Assembly: GCA_029237695.1 (NCBI GenBank)
Contig: CM055274.1
Span: forward strand, 72,034,828-72,098,827
Source of the DNA: Conchocele bisecta
Taxonomy: Eukaryota; Mollusca; Bivalvia; Lucinida; Thyasiridae
Direction: 5' to 3'
Length of the DNA stretch: 64,000 nt
In this document: in pieces, positions 40,901-54,375 of the stretch
How positions within the stretch are numbered: the first letter of the stretch is position 1
How the letters are laid out: each line of letters opens with the position of its first letter
Translations under genes and position numbers: made by a program
Notes under the pieces: generated by a model
The model's database searches: none
What the model was told of the DNA's origin: nothing
The model's input: only the letters and a program-made list of their open reading frames with translations

Positions 40901-43900
40901 ATATCATTATTAATAGGCACATTGGGTATATACCAACAAAGGGTTGTTAAAAAATACCGATTCTATATATCAAGTTTACGGACAGGCTGAAACTTCTCAT
41001 GGCCGGGTGCTTTTGTCCCCGCCGTGAAAATTGAAATCAGTCCCATATATTTCACGGTTTTTTTGCCTTACATTGTAACGTATTGCATAATATCATTATT
41101 AATAGACACATTGGGTATATACCAACACAGGGGTGTGAAAAAATACCGATCTGTTCTCTATATATCAAGTTTACGGACATACTGAAACTTCTCATGGCCT
41201 GGTTCTTTTGTCCCCGCCGTGAAAATTGAAATCATTCCCATATATTTTACTTTTTTTTTTGGCCTTATATTGGAACATATTGCATAATATCATTATTAAT
41301 AGGCACATTGGGTGGGTATATACCAACACATGGTGTGAAAAAATACCGATGTGTTCTCTATATAATCAAACTTACGGACAGCCTGAAGCTTCTCATGGCC
41401 GGGTGCTTTTGTCCCCGCCGTGAAAATTGAAATCATTCCCATATATTTCAGGGTTTTTTTGCCTTATATTGGAACATATTGCATAATATCATTATCAATA
41501 TGCACATTGGGTATATACCAACACAGGGGTGCGAAAAACTACCGATGTGTTCTCTATATATCAAGTGTACGGACAGGCTGAAACTTCTCATGGCCGGGTG
41601 CTTTTGTCCCGCCGTGAAAATTGAAATCAGTCCCATGTATTTGACGTTTTATTTTTGCTTATATTGGAACGTATTGCATAATATCATTATTAATATACAC
41701 ATTGGTATATATCAACACAGGGGTGTGAAAAACTACCAATGTGTTCTCTATATATCAAGTTTACGGACAGGCTGAAACTTCTCATGCCGGGTGCTTTTGT
41801 CCCCGCCGTGAAAATTGAAATCAGTGCCATATAGTTCAAGTTGGTTTGCCTTATATTGGAACGTATTGCATAATCATTATTAATAGGCACATTGGGTATA
41901 TACGAACACATTGGTGTAAAAAATACCGATGTCTCTATATATCAAGTTTACGGACAAGCTGAAACTTATCATGGCGGGTGCTTTTGTCCCCGCCATGAAA
42001 ATTGAAATCATTCCCATATATTTCACGGTTTGTTTTGCCTTATATTGGAACATATTGCATAATATCATTATTAATAGGCACATTGGGTATATACCAACAC
42101 AGGTGTGTGAAAAAATACCGATGTTTTCTCTATATATCAAGTTTACGGACAGACTGAAATTTCTCATGGCCGGGTGCGGCTTTTGTCCCCGCCGTGAAAA
42201 TTGAAATCAGTCCCATATATTTCACGTTTTTTTTGCCCTATATTGGAACATATTGCATAATATCATTATTAATAGGCACATTGGGTATATACGAACACAT
42301 GGGTGTGAAAAAATACCGATGTGTTCTCTATATATCAAGTTTACGGACAGGCTGAAACTTCTCATGGCCGGGTGCTTTTGTCCCCGCCGTGAAAATTGAA
42401 ATCAGTGCCATATATTTCACGTTTTTTTGCCTTATATTGGAACATATTGCATACTATCTTATTAATAGGCACATTGGGTATTATACCAACAAAGGGTTGT
42501 GAAAAACTACCGATGTTTCTCTATATATCAAGCTTACGGACAGGCTGAAACTTCTCATGGCCGGGTGCTTTTGTCCCCGCTGTGAAAAATGAAATCAGTC
42601 CAATATATTTCACGTTTGTTTTGCCTTATATTGGAACGTATTGCATAATATCATTATTAATAGGCACATTGGGTATACACCAACGAAGGGTTGTGAGAAA
42701 CTACCGATGTGTTCTCTATATATCAAGTTTACTGACAGGCTGAAACTTCTCATGGCCGGGTGCTTTTGTCCCCTCCGTGAAAATTGAAATCAGTCCCATA
42801 TATTTCACGTTTTCATTGCCTTATTTTGGAACGTATTGCATAATATCATTATTAAGTAGGACATTGGGTATATACGAACATTGGTGTGTGAAAAAATACC
42901 GATGTGTTCTCTATATATCAAGTTTACGGACAAGCTGAAACTTATCATGGCGGGTGCTTTTGTCCCCACCGTGAAAATTGAAATCATTCCCATATATTTC
43001 ACGGTTTGTTTTGCCTTATATTGGAACATATTGCATAATATCATTATTAATAGGCACATTGGGTATATACCAACACAGGGGTGTGAAAAATACCGATGTT
43101 TTCTCTATATATCAAGTTTACGGACAGGCTGAAACTTCTCATGGCCGGGTGCGGCTTTTGTCCCCGCCGTGAAAATTGAAATCAGTCCCATATATTTCAC
43201 GTTTTTCGTTGCCTTATATTGGAAAGCATTGCATACTATCATTATTAATAGGTACATTGGGTATATATCAACACAGGGGTGTGAAAAACTACCGATGTGT
43301 TCTCTATATATCAAGTTTACGGACAGCCTAAAACTTCTCATGGCCGGGTGCTTTTGTCACCGCCGTGAAAATTGAAATCAGTCCGATATATTTCACGTTG
43401 TTTTGCCTTATATTGGAACGTATTGCATAATATCATTATTAATAGGCACATTGGGTATATACCAACAAAGGGTTGTTAAAAAATACCGATTCTATATACA
43501 AGTTTACGGACAGGCTGAAACTTCTCATGGCCGGGTGCTTTTGTCCCAGACGTGAAAATTGAAATCAGTCCCATATATTTCACGGTTTTTTTGCCTTATA
43601 TTTGAACATATTGCATAATATCATTATTATAGGCACATTGGTATATTTCGAAAAACACATGGGTGTGAAAAAATACCGATGTGTTCTCTATATATCAAAC
43701 TTACGGAAAGCCTGAAACTTCTCATGGCCGGGTGCTTTTGTCCCCGCCGTGAAAATTGAAATCATTCCCATATATTTCACGGTTTTTTCACGTTGTTTTT
43801 GCCTTATATTGAACATATTGCATAATATCATTATTAATATGCACATTGGGCATATACCAACACAGGGGTGCGAAAAACTACCGATGTGTTCTCTATATAT

Positions 43901-46900
43901 CAAGTTTACGGACAGGCTGAAACTTCTCATGGCCGGGTGCTTTTGTCCCGCCGTGAAAATTGAAATCAGTCCCATATATTTCACGTTTTGTGTGCCCTAT
44001 ATAGGAACGTATTGCATAATATCATTATTAATAGGCACATTGGGTATATACGAACACATTGGTGTGACAAAATACCAATGTGTTCTCTATATATCAAGTT
44101 TACGGACAGGCTAAAACTTCTCATGGCCGGGTGCTTTTGTCCCCGCCGTGAAAATTGAAATCAGTCCGATATATTTCACGTTGTTTTGCCTTATATTGGA
44201 ACGTATTGCATAATATCATTATTAATAGGCACATTGGGTATATACCAACAAAGGGTTGTTAAAAAATACCGATTCTATATATCAAGTTTACGGACAGGCT
44301 GAAACTTCTCATGGCCGGGTGGCTTTTGTCCCCGCCGTGAAAATGAAAATTGAAATCAGTCCCATATATTTCACGGTTTTTTATTTTTTGCCTTACATTG
44401 TAACGTATTGCATAATATCATTATTAATAGACACATTGGGTATATACCAACACAGGGGTGTGAAAAAATACCGATCTGTTCTCTATATATCAAGTTTACG
44501 GACATACTGAAACTTCTCATGGCCTGGTTCTTTTGTCCCCGCCGTGAAAATTGAAATCATTCCCATATATTTTACTTTTTTTTTTGGCCTTATATTGGAA
44601 CATATTGCATAATATCATTATTAATAGGCACATTGGGTATATACCAACACATGGGTGTGAAAAAATACCGATGTGTTCTCTATATATCAAACTTACGGAC
44701 AGCCTGAAGCTTCTCATGGCCGGGTGCTTTTGTCCCCGCCGTGAAAATTGAAATCATTCCCATATATTTCAGGGTTTTTTTGCCTTATATTGGAACATAT
44801 TGCATAATATCATTATCAATATGCACATTGGGTATATACCAACACAGGGGTGCGAAAAACTACCGATGTGTTCTCTATATATCAAGTGTACGGACAGGCT
44901 GAAACTTCTCATGGCCGGGTGCTTTTGTCCCGCCGTGAAAATTGAAATCAGTCCCATGTATTTGACGTTTTATTTTTGCCTTATATTGGAACGTATTGCA
45001 TAATATCATTATTAATATACACATTGGGTATATATCAACACAGGGGTGTGAAAAACTACCAATGTGTTCTCTATATATCAAGTTTACGGACAGGCTGAAA
45101 CTTCTCATGGCCGGGTGCTTTTGTCCCCGCCGTGAAAATTGAAATCAGTGCCATATAGTTCAAGTTGGTTTGCCTTATATTGGAACGTATTGCATAATAT
45201 CATTATTAATAGGCACATTGGGTATATACGACACATTGGTGTGAAAAAATACCGATGTGTGTTCTCTATATATCAAGTTTACGGACAAGCTGAAACTTAT
45301 CATGGCGGGTGCTTTTGTCCCCGCCATGAAAATGAAATCATTCCCATATATTTCACGGTTTGTTTTGCCTTATATTGGAACATATTGCATAATATCATTA
45401 TTAATAGGCACATTGGGTATATACCAACACAGGGGTGTGAAAAATACCGATGTTTTCTCTATATATCAAGTTTTACGGACAGACTGAAATTTCTCATGGC
45501 CGGGTGCGGCTTTTGTCCCCGCCGTGAAAATTGAAATCAGTCCCATATATTTCACGTTTTTTTTGCCCTATATTGGTACATATTGCATAATATCATTATT
45601 AATAGGCACATTGGGTATATACCAACACAGGGGTGTGAAAAACTACCGATGTGTTCTCTATATATCTAGTTTACGGACAGGCTGAAACTTCTCATGGCCG
45701 GGTGCTTTTGTCCCCGTCGTGAAAATTGAAATCAGTCCCATATATTTCACGTTTATTTGCCTTATATTGGAACGTATATTACATAATATCATTTATTAAT
45801 ATGCACATTGGGTATATATCAACACAGGGGTGTGCAAAAACTACCGATGTGTTCTCTATATATCAAGTTTACTGACAGGCTGAAACATCTCATGGCCGGG
45901 TGCTTATGTCCCCGCCGTGAAAATTGAAATAATTCCCATATATTTCACGTTATTTTTTGCCTTACATTGGTATATATTGCATAATATCATTATTAATAGG
46001 CACATTGGGTGTATACCAACACAGGGGTGCAAATAAATACCGATGTGTTCTCTATATATCAAGTTTACGGACAGGCTGAAACATTTCAGGGCCGGATGCT
46101 TTTGTCCCCGCCATGAAAATTGAAATCAGTCCCATATATTTCATATTTTGTTTTGCCTTATATTGGAACATATTGCATAATATCATTATTAATAGGCACA
46201 TTGGGTATATACCAACACAGGGGTGCGAAAAAATACCGATGTGTTCTCTATATATCAAGTTTACGGACAGGCTGAAACTTCTCATGGCCGGGTGCTTTTG
46301 TCCCCGCCGTGAAAATTGAAATCAGTCCCATATATTTCACTTTGTTTTGCCTTATATTGGAACATATTCAATACTATCATTATTAATAGGCACATTGGGT
46401 ATATACCAACAAAGGGTTGTGAAAAACTACCAATGTGTTCTCTATATATCAAGCTTACGGACAGGCTGAAACTTCTCATGGCCGGGTGCTTTTGTCCCCG
46501 CCGTGAAAATTGAAATCAGTCCCATATATTTCACGTTTTTTTTGCCTTATATTGGAACGTATTGCATAATATCATTATTAATAGGCACATTGGGTATATA
46601 CGAACACATTGGTGTGACAAAATACCGATGTGTTCTCTATATATCAAGTTTACGGACAGACTGAAACTTCTCATGGCCGGGTGCTTTTGTCCCCGCCGTG
46701 AAAATTGAAATCATTCCCATATATTTCACGTTTTTTTTCCTTATTTTGGAACATATTGCATAATATCATTATTAATAAGCACATTGGGTATATACCAACA
46801 CAGGGGTGCGAAAAAATACCGATGTGTTCTCTATATATCAAGTTTACGGACAGGCTGAAACTTCTCATGGCCGGGTGCTTTTGTCCCCGCCGTGAAAATT

Positions 46901-49900
46901 GAAATCATTCCCATATATTTCATATTTTGTTTTGCCTTATATTGGAACATATTGCATAATATCATTATTAATAGGCACATTGGGTATATACGAACACATG
47001 GGTGTGAAAAAATACCGATGTGTTCTCTATATATCAAGTTTACGGACAGGCTGAAACTTCTCATGGCCGGGTGCTTTTGTCCCCGCCGTGAAAATTGAAA
47101 TCAGTGCCATATATTTCACGTTTTTTTGCCTTATATTGGAACATATTGCATACTATCATTATTAATAGGCACATTGGGTATATACCAACAAAGGGTTGTG
47201 AAAAACTACCGATGTGTTCTCTATATATCAAGCTTACGGACAGGCTGAAACTTCTCATGGCCGGGTGCTTTTGTCCCCGCTGTGAAAAATGAAATCAGTC
47301 CAATATATTTCACGTTTGTTTTGCCTTATATTGGAACGTATTGCATAATATCATTATTAATAGGCACATTGGGTATACACCAACGAAGGGTTGTGAGAAA
47401 CTACCGATGTGTTCTCTATATATCAAGTTTACTGACAGGCTGAAACTTCTCATGGCCGGGTGCTTTTGTCCCCGCCGTGAAAATTGAAATCAGTCCCATA
47501 TATTTCACGTTTTCATTGCCTTATTTTGGAACGTATTGCATAATATCATTATTAATAGGACATTGGGTATATACGAACACATTGGTGTGAAAAAATACCG
47601 ATGTGTTCTCTATATATCAAGTTTACGGACAAGCTGAAACTTATCATGGCGGGTGCTTTTGTCCCCGCCGTGAAAATTGAAATCATTCCCATATATTTCA
47701 CGGTTTGTTTTGCCTTATATTGGAACATATTGCATAATATCATTATTAATAGGCACATTGGGTATATACCAACACAGGGGTGTGAAAAATACCGATGTTT
47801 TCTCTATATATAAAGTTTACGGACAGGCTGAAACTTCTCATGGCCGGGTGCGGCTTTTGTCCCCGCCGTGAAAATTGAAATCAGTCCCATATATTTCACG
47901 TTTTTTTTTTGCCTTATATTGGTACATATTGCATAATATCATTATTAATAGGCACATTGGGTATATACCAACACAGGGGTGTGAAAAACTACCGATGTGT
48001 TCTCTATATATCTAGTTTACGGACAGGCTGAAACTTCTCATGGCCGGGTGCTTTTGTCCCCGCCGTGAAAATTGAAATCAGTCCCATATATTTCACGTTT
48101 TTTTGCCTTATATTGGAACGTATTGCATAATATCATTATAATAGGCACATTGGGTATATATCAACACAGGGGGTGTGAAAAAAAACTACCGATGTGTTCT
48201 CTATATCAAGTTTACTGACAGGCTGAAACATCTCCATGGCCGGGTGCTTATGTCACCGCCGTGAAAATTGAAATCATTTTATTCCCATATATTTCACGTT
48301 TTTTTTTTGCCTTACATTGGTATATATTGCATAATATCATTATTAATAGGCACATTGGGTGTATACCAACACAGGGGTGCAAAAAAATACCGATGTGTTC
48401 TCTATATATCAAGTTTACGGACAGGCTGAAACATTTCATGACCGGATGCTTTTGTCCCCGCCATGAAAATTGAAATCAGTCCCATATATTTCACTTTTTG
48501 TTTGCCTTATGTTGGAAGATATTGCATAATATCATTATTAATAGGCACATTGGGTATATACCAACACAGGGGTGCGAAAAAATACCGATGTGTTCTCTAT
48601 ATATCAAGTTTACGGACAGGCTGAAACTTCTCATGGCCGGGTGCTTTTGTCCCCGCCGTTAAAATTGAAATCATTCCCCTATATTTCACTTTCTTTTTCC
48701 TTATTTTGGAACATATTGCATACTATCATTATTAATAAGCACATTGGGTATATACCAACACAGGGGTGCGAAAAAATACCGATGTGTTCTCTATATATCA
48801 AGTTTACGGACAGGCTGAAACTTCTCATGGCCGGGTGCTTTTGTCCCCGCCGTGAAAATTGAAATCAGTCCCATATATTTCACTTTGTTTTGCCTTATAT
48901 TGGAACATATTCAATACTATCATTATTAATAGGCACATTGGGTATATACCAACAAAGGGTTGTGAAAAACTACCAATGTGTTCTCTATATATCAAGCTTA
49001 CGGACAGGCTGAAACTTCTCATGGCCGGGTGCTTTTGTCCCCGCCGTGAAAATTGAAATCAGTCCCATATATTTTCACGTTTTTTTTGCCTTATATTGGA
49101 ACGTATTGCATAATATCATTATTAATAGGCACATTGGGTATATACGAACACATTGGTGTGACAAAATACCGATGTGTTCTCTATATATCAAGTTTACGGA
49201 CAGACTGAAACTTCTCATGGTCGGGTGCTTTTGTCCCCGCCGTGAAAATTGAAATCATTCCCATATATTTCACGTTTTTTTTCCTTATTTTGGAACATAT
49301 TGCATAATATCATTATTAATAAGCACATTGGGTATATACCAACACAGGGGTGCGAAAAAATACCGATGTGTTCTCTATATATCAAGTTTACGGACAGGCT
49401 GAAACTTCTCATGGCCGGGTGCTTTTGTCCCCGCCGTGAAAATTGAAATCATTCCCATATATTTCATATTTTGTTTTGCCTTATATTGGAACATATTGCA
49501 TAATATCATTATAATAGGCACATTGGGTTATATACCAACACATGGGTGTGAAAAATACCGATGTGTTCTCTATATATCAAGTTTACGGACAGGCTGAAAC
49601 TTCTCATGGCCGGTGCTTTTGTCCCCGCCGTGAAAATTGAAATCAGTCCCATATATTTCACGTTTTTTTGCCTTATATTGGAACATATTGCATACTATCA
49701 TTATTAATAGGCACATTGGGTATATACCAACAAAGGGTTGTGAAAAACTACCGATGTGTTCTCTATATATCAAGCTTACGGACAGGCTGAAACTTCTCAT
49801 GGCCGGGTGCTTTTGTCCCCGCCGTGAAAATTGAAATCAGTCCCATATATTTCACGTTTTTTTTGCCTTATATTGGAACGTATTGCATAATATCATTATT

Positions 49901-51155
49901 AATAGGCACATTGGGTATATACGAACACATTGGTGTGACAAAATACCGATGTGTTCTCTATATGTCAAGTTTACGGACAGACTGAAACTTCTCATGGCCG
50001 GGTGCTTTTGTCCCCGCCGTGAAAATTCAAATAATTCCAATATATTTCACGTTTTTTTTCCTTATTTTGGAACATATTGCATAATATCATTATTAATAAG
50101 CACATTGGGTATATACCAACACAGCGGTGCGAAAAAATACCGATGTGTTCTCTATATATCAAGTTTACGGACAGGCTGAAACTTCTCATGGCCGGGTGCT
50201 TTTGTCCCCGCCGTGTAAATTGAAATCATTCCCATATATTTCATATTTTGTTTTGCCTTATATTGGAACATATTGCATAATATCATTATTAATAGGCACA
50301 TTGGGTATATACCAACACATGGGTGTGAAAAAATACCGATGTGTTCTCTATATATCAAGCTTACGGACTGGCTGAAACTTCTCATGGCCGGGTGCTTTTG
50401 TCCCCGCCTTGAAAATTGAAATCAGTCCCATATATTTCACGTTTTTTTGCCTTATATTGGAACGTATTGCATAATATCATTATTAATAGGCACATTGGGT
50501 ATATACGAACACATTGGTGTGACAAAATACCGATGTGTTTTCTATATGTCAAGTTTACGGACAGACTGAAACTTCTCATGGCCGGGTGCTTTTGTCCCCG
50601 CCGTGAAAATTGAAATCAGTCCCATATATTTCACGTTTTTTTTCTTTTCCTTATTTTGGAACATATTGCATAATATCATTATTAATAAGCACATTGGGTA
50701 TATACCAACACAGGGGTGCGAAAAAATACCGATGTGTTCTCTATATATCAAGTTTACGGACAGGCTGAAACTTCTCATGGCCGGGTGCTTTTGTCCCCGC
50801 CGTGAAAATTGAAATCATTCCCATATATTTCATATTTTGTTTTGCCTTATATTGGAACATATTGCATAATATCATTATTAATAGGCACATTGGGTATATA
50901 CCAACACATGGGTGTGAAAAAATACCAATGTGTTCTCTATATATCAAGCTTACGGACTGGCTGAAACTTCTCATGGCCGGGTGCTTTTGTCCCCGCCGTG
51001 AAAATTGAAATCAGTGCCATATATTTCACGTTTTTTTTGCCTTATATTGGAACGTATTGCATACTATCATTATTAATAGGCACATTGGGTATATACCAAC
51101 AAAGGGTTGTGAAAAAATACCGATTCTATATATCAAGTTTACGGACAGGCTGAAA
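34966..51155 (+). repeat. Satellite array, about 83 monomers of about 195 bp
   Basis: Monomers run head to tail and include CCCATATATTTCACG, CATAATATCATTATTAATAG, GCACATTGGGTATATACCAA, CTCTATATATCAAGTTTACG, GACAGGCTGAAACTTCTCAT and GGCCGGGTGCTTTTGTCCCC. Variants return at fixed spacings: from 34971 to 43169, 37121 to 45139 and 38694 to 46705 (each about 8.0-8.2 kb), with internal returns of about 3.3 kb (41226 to 44551, 39672 to 42978), 4.7 kb (42978 to 47677) and 2.54 kb (46316 to 48859, 46705 to 49249). This indicates higher-order repeats of about 17 + 24 monomers. Open frames of 60-130 codons on both strands follow the period and are not genes. Confidence 0.95.
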
Positions 51156-52114
51156 TGAATGGCCTGACTTTGGTTAGAATTTGGATAGGCCTATATTGCT
51201 GCACATAGCAATGACTTCAGCGCCAGATGGTGTATAGAGGGTTGTCAGAAACCCACGGGGAGTTTTAAACAAATTAAAAATCGACTGTCCATACCCGACT
51301 CTCGGAATTAAATTTACCTCGTACTAGCAGGTAGGAGGTATATGGAAAAATCCTGCGCTAACCCCCACTCCCTCGGCTGCTTACCGCCGCGCCACTTCCC
51401 CCACACCGAGAGGGCAGATATTGTTATATTAGTCGTGTCAGCTTAAAACAGTTATTGTGTGGGCTACCCGTCTCGATCATGTCTATGAATTTTCTGCCGG
51501 TACTGATTTTTTATATAAGTTTCTTCAAATTTAAAAAATGTAGCATTTATCAACCGTACTTTGTAGACTCCTTCATATGTTTGTATTTGCGTGACTGATG
51601 CCCGCGCGACAGCATGCGTATTTATTTAGTAAGTGGAATGTATAGTTGTTAAAATAAAAAGTGGCCAACACTGGCAACAGAACATTCATGGCAAAATTAT
51701 CCATTATTGTGTATTTTTAAATGTGTGTCGGTTTGAATTTTTGATAATGGGCTTACCATTTGAAAACAAATATACAATGCATATATATGTACATAAACCT
51801 GTATGTCGGGAAAATGTGTCGATGTGATATACATGATTGTATAATTGTTATAAAATATTCTGATAAAAAGTACCGGCTGTAAGCATGATAGTACTGGTGC
51901 ATGTATATGTATACACTGTATCCTCTCGTCGGGAATAATTAATTTGTAAACGAAATTTTCAATTTAATTGTGTTGCGTTTCAAAAAAAGTACGCCTTAAG
52001 CTTTGTAAACAAAGAAATGAGTGACCAACCAAGCCATGCTAAAAAGCACCGTGGCGTATGTATATGTATTTTGAAGTCATGTCTGCACACTATATAATCA
52101 AGTCAGTTATTATA
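51156..52114. other. Non-coding DNA right of the satellite
   Basis: The array ends abruptly in the middle of a monomer (after GGACAGGCTGAAA). The following kilobase is AT-rich with no gene seen. Confidence 0.45.
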
Positions 52115-53365
52115 CCCACTTTTTTGGGAAAAAATGGGTATATTGTTTTCGTCACGAGTGTCCGTCCGTCCGTCCGTACGTCCGTCACGTTTCTTGTAAC
52201 TTGAAAAACTGTTTCACCTGCATACCTACGCGCCTGATATTTGGTGTGTAGCTTCGTTATCATGTGCAGATGCGCAAAGTGAATTCGGATTTTTCATCCG
52301 ACCCTCAATCCTGGATTATCTCCCCCTTTCGGACTCAGAATTTCCCATTTTTTCCTTGTAGCTCGAAAAACTTGTTCACCTTCATGCCTACGCGCCTGAT
52401 ATTTGGTATGTACCTTCGTTATCATGTGCAGATGTGCAAAGTGAATTCGGATTTTTCATCCAACCCTCCATCATCGATTATCTCCCCCTTTCGGACTCAG
52501 AATTTCCCATTTTTTCCTTGTAGCTCGAAATACTTTTTCACCTTCATACCTACGCGCCTGATATTTGGTATGTAGCTTCGTTATCATGTGCAGATGCGCA
52601 AAGTGAATTCGGATTTTTCATCCGACCCTCCATCATGGATTATCTCCCCCTTTCGGACTCAAAATTTCCCATTTTTTCCTTGTAACTCGAAAAACTTTGT
52701 CACCTTCATGCCTACGCGCCTGATATTTGGTATGTACCTTCGTTATCATGTGCAGATGCGCAAAGTGAATTCGGATTTTTCATCCGACCCTCCATCATGG
52801 ATTATCTCCCCCTTTCGGACACAGAATTTCCAATTTTTTCCTTGTAACTCGAAATTTTTTTTCACCTTCATGCCTGCGCGCCTGATATTTCTGATATTTG
52901 GTATGTACCTTCGTTATCATGTGCAGATGCGCAAAGTGAATTCGGATTTTTCATCCGACCCTCCATCATCGATTATCTCCCCCTTTCGGACTCAGAATTT
53001 CCCATTTTTTCATTGTAAGTCGAAAAACTTTCTCACCTTAATACCTAAATTTCTGATATTTCATATGTAGCTTCGTTATGATGCGCAAAGTGAATACGGA
53101 TTTTTGATCCGACCTTCCATCATGGATTATCTCCCCCTTTCGGACTTAGAATTTCACTATTTTTCCTCGTAGGTCGAAAAACCTTTTCACCTTAATACCT
53201 ACCCGTCTGATATTTGGTTCGTAGCTTCGTTTTGATGTGCTGATGCGCAAAGTGAATTCGGATTTTTTATCCGACCTTCCATCATGGATTACCTCCCCCT
53301 TTCGGACTTAACATTTTGGGAAAGTGGGTATATTGCGATGGCGCGCCATCGACTTTTTCTAGTTT
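52115..53365 (+). repeat. Tandem-repeat element with about 162-bp units
   Basis: About seven copies of a unit containing CGCGCCTGATATTTGGTATG, TTATCATGTGCAGATGCGCA, AAGTGAATTCGGATTTTTCA and GATTATCTCCCCCTTTCGGA. It is introduced by ACCCACTTTTTTGGGAAAAA, GGGTATATTG and a (CCGT)n stretch, and closed by GGGAAAGTGGGTATATTGCG. Repeated GGGTATATTG at both ends suggests a non-autonomous transposon with a central tandem array. The continuous frames in it (103 and 160 codons) follow the 162-bp period. Confidence 0.7.
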
Positions 53366-53465
53366 ACACACTAAATTTGTACCGACCACAAAATTGCGAC
53401 ATTTGTTTGAAGCGTCTCGTTTGAATTTAGACGCGTTGAATCTGAAAATATAGAAGTTGTGTATT

Positions 53466-53692
53466 CCAGGGCGGATTCACGTAGGGGAAAACCCGGTGCG
53501 CGTCCCCTTAAAAGTTTGGCGAGTAAAGATATGTTTGCTCTAAAATGCGTTATAACGTAGCAAAATGGGGAGTAGACATCAAAAATATTCAGGAGGGCAT
53601 ACCGCCGGACCCACCTAGCAGTCTCCCGAGCTCCGCTTGGTCACGAACAAACGGTGCTAGTTCGAAAATATAGTAAACTGTTTCAATTAAGA

Positions 53693-53728
<36 letters not shown>

Positions 53729-53753
53729 CCTGAAATCCTGGATCCGCTCCTGG
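53466..53753. mobile_element. Short MITE with CCAGG(A)GCGGAT ends
   Basis: CCAGGGCGGATTCAC at the left and GGATCCGCTCCTGG at the right are imperfect inverted repeats. It contains a run of 30 C residues at 53696-53725. Confidence 0.55.
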
Positions 53754-54146
53754 TATTTGCTTATATTATTATGTACACGCCTCCTACTAGAACCTCCCTT
53801 TGATAAAAAAAAACAATAAAGCACGCAGACATCCAATGTTTAGTAGTAAGTAAATTAACAACGATCTAAAGTAGGACTTCTCAAATTTGTAAATGTTGGA
53901 GACCTGTGCATCTGCGCAGCCTGATCAGGGTCTGCACTGATTGCAAAAATAATAGTAAAATATATGCCATACATTCATATAACCATATTTACAAGTGGTC
54001 AATTAAAATAATATTTAACAGTCATCAAACGGCAATCGTACGGCTGATGTAATGTGATATTTTTGAAAGTCGCTAAAAAATACGTGACATTAGAAGGTAC
54101 ATGCAAGTGGTTGCAGATACAGATACAAATCAGTAGGCTACGTCCC

Positions 54147-54375
54147 TGGGGCCCGTTTCACTAAACTTCGTAAGACTAAAATGTTCGTAAGTACAAAATT
54201 AAGATATTCTGTAAATTCCACATTAACAAAATTTTCCTGTAAACAATTATTTGATTTACATTTATTGAGCAGCCTATGCTCAATAAATGTAAATCAATCA
54301 ATTGAAATTTCCAGACGATCCAATATTTGCACTTACGAACATTTTAGTCGTACGAAGTTTTGTGAAACGGGCCCA
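54147..54375. mobile_element. Palindromic MITE, family 1, copy 3
   Basis: GGGCCCGTTTCACTAAACTT at the left and AAGTTTTGTGAAACGGGCCC at the right. The longest copy here, with extended pairing through CGTAAGACTAAAATGTTCGT / ACGAACATTTTAGTCGTACG. Confidence 0.8.

Noticed and set aside
34882..51008. Many open frames of 60-130 codons on both strands
   Set aside because: They repeat with the 195-bp satellite period, often use non-ATG starts and end at the same point of each monomer. They are by-products of the repeat.
35000..51100. CENP-B-box-like stretch (CTTCTCATGGCCGGGTG) in satellite monomers
   Set aside because: It lacks the TTCG core and the spacing to CGGG is one base short, so centromere identity cannot be claimed.
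52264..53070. Frames of 103 and 160 codons with repeated peptide (PSSIISPFRTQNFPFF)
   Set aside because: They follow the 162-bp tandem unit, with no start context or domain.
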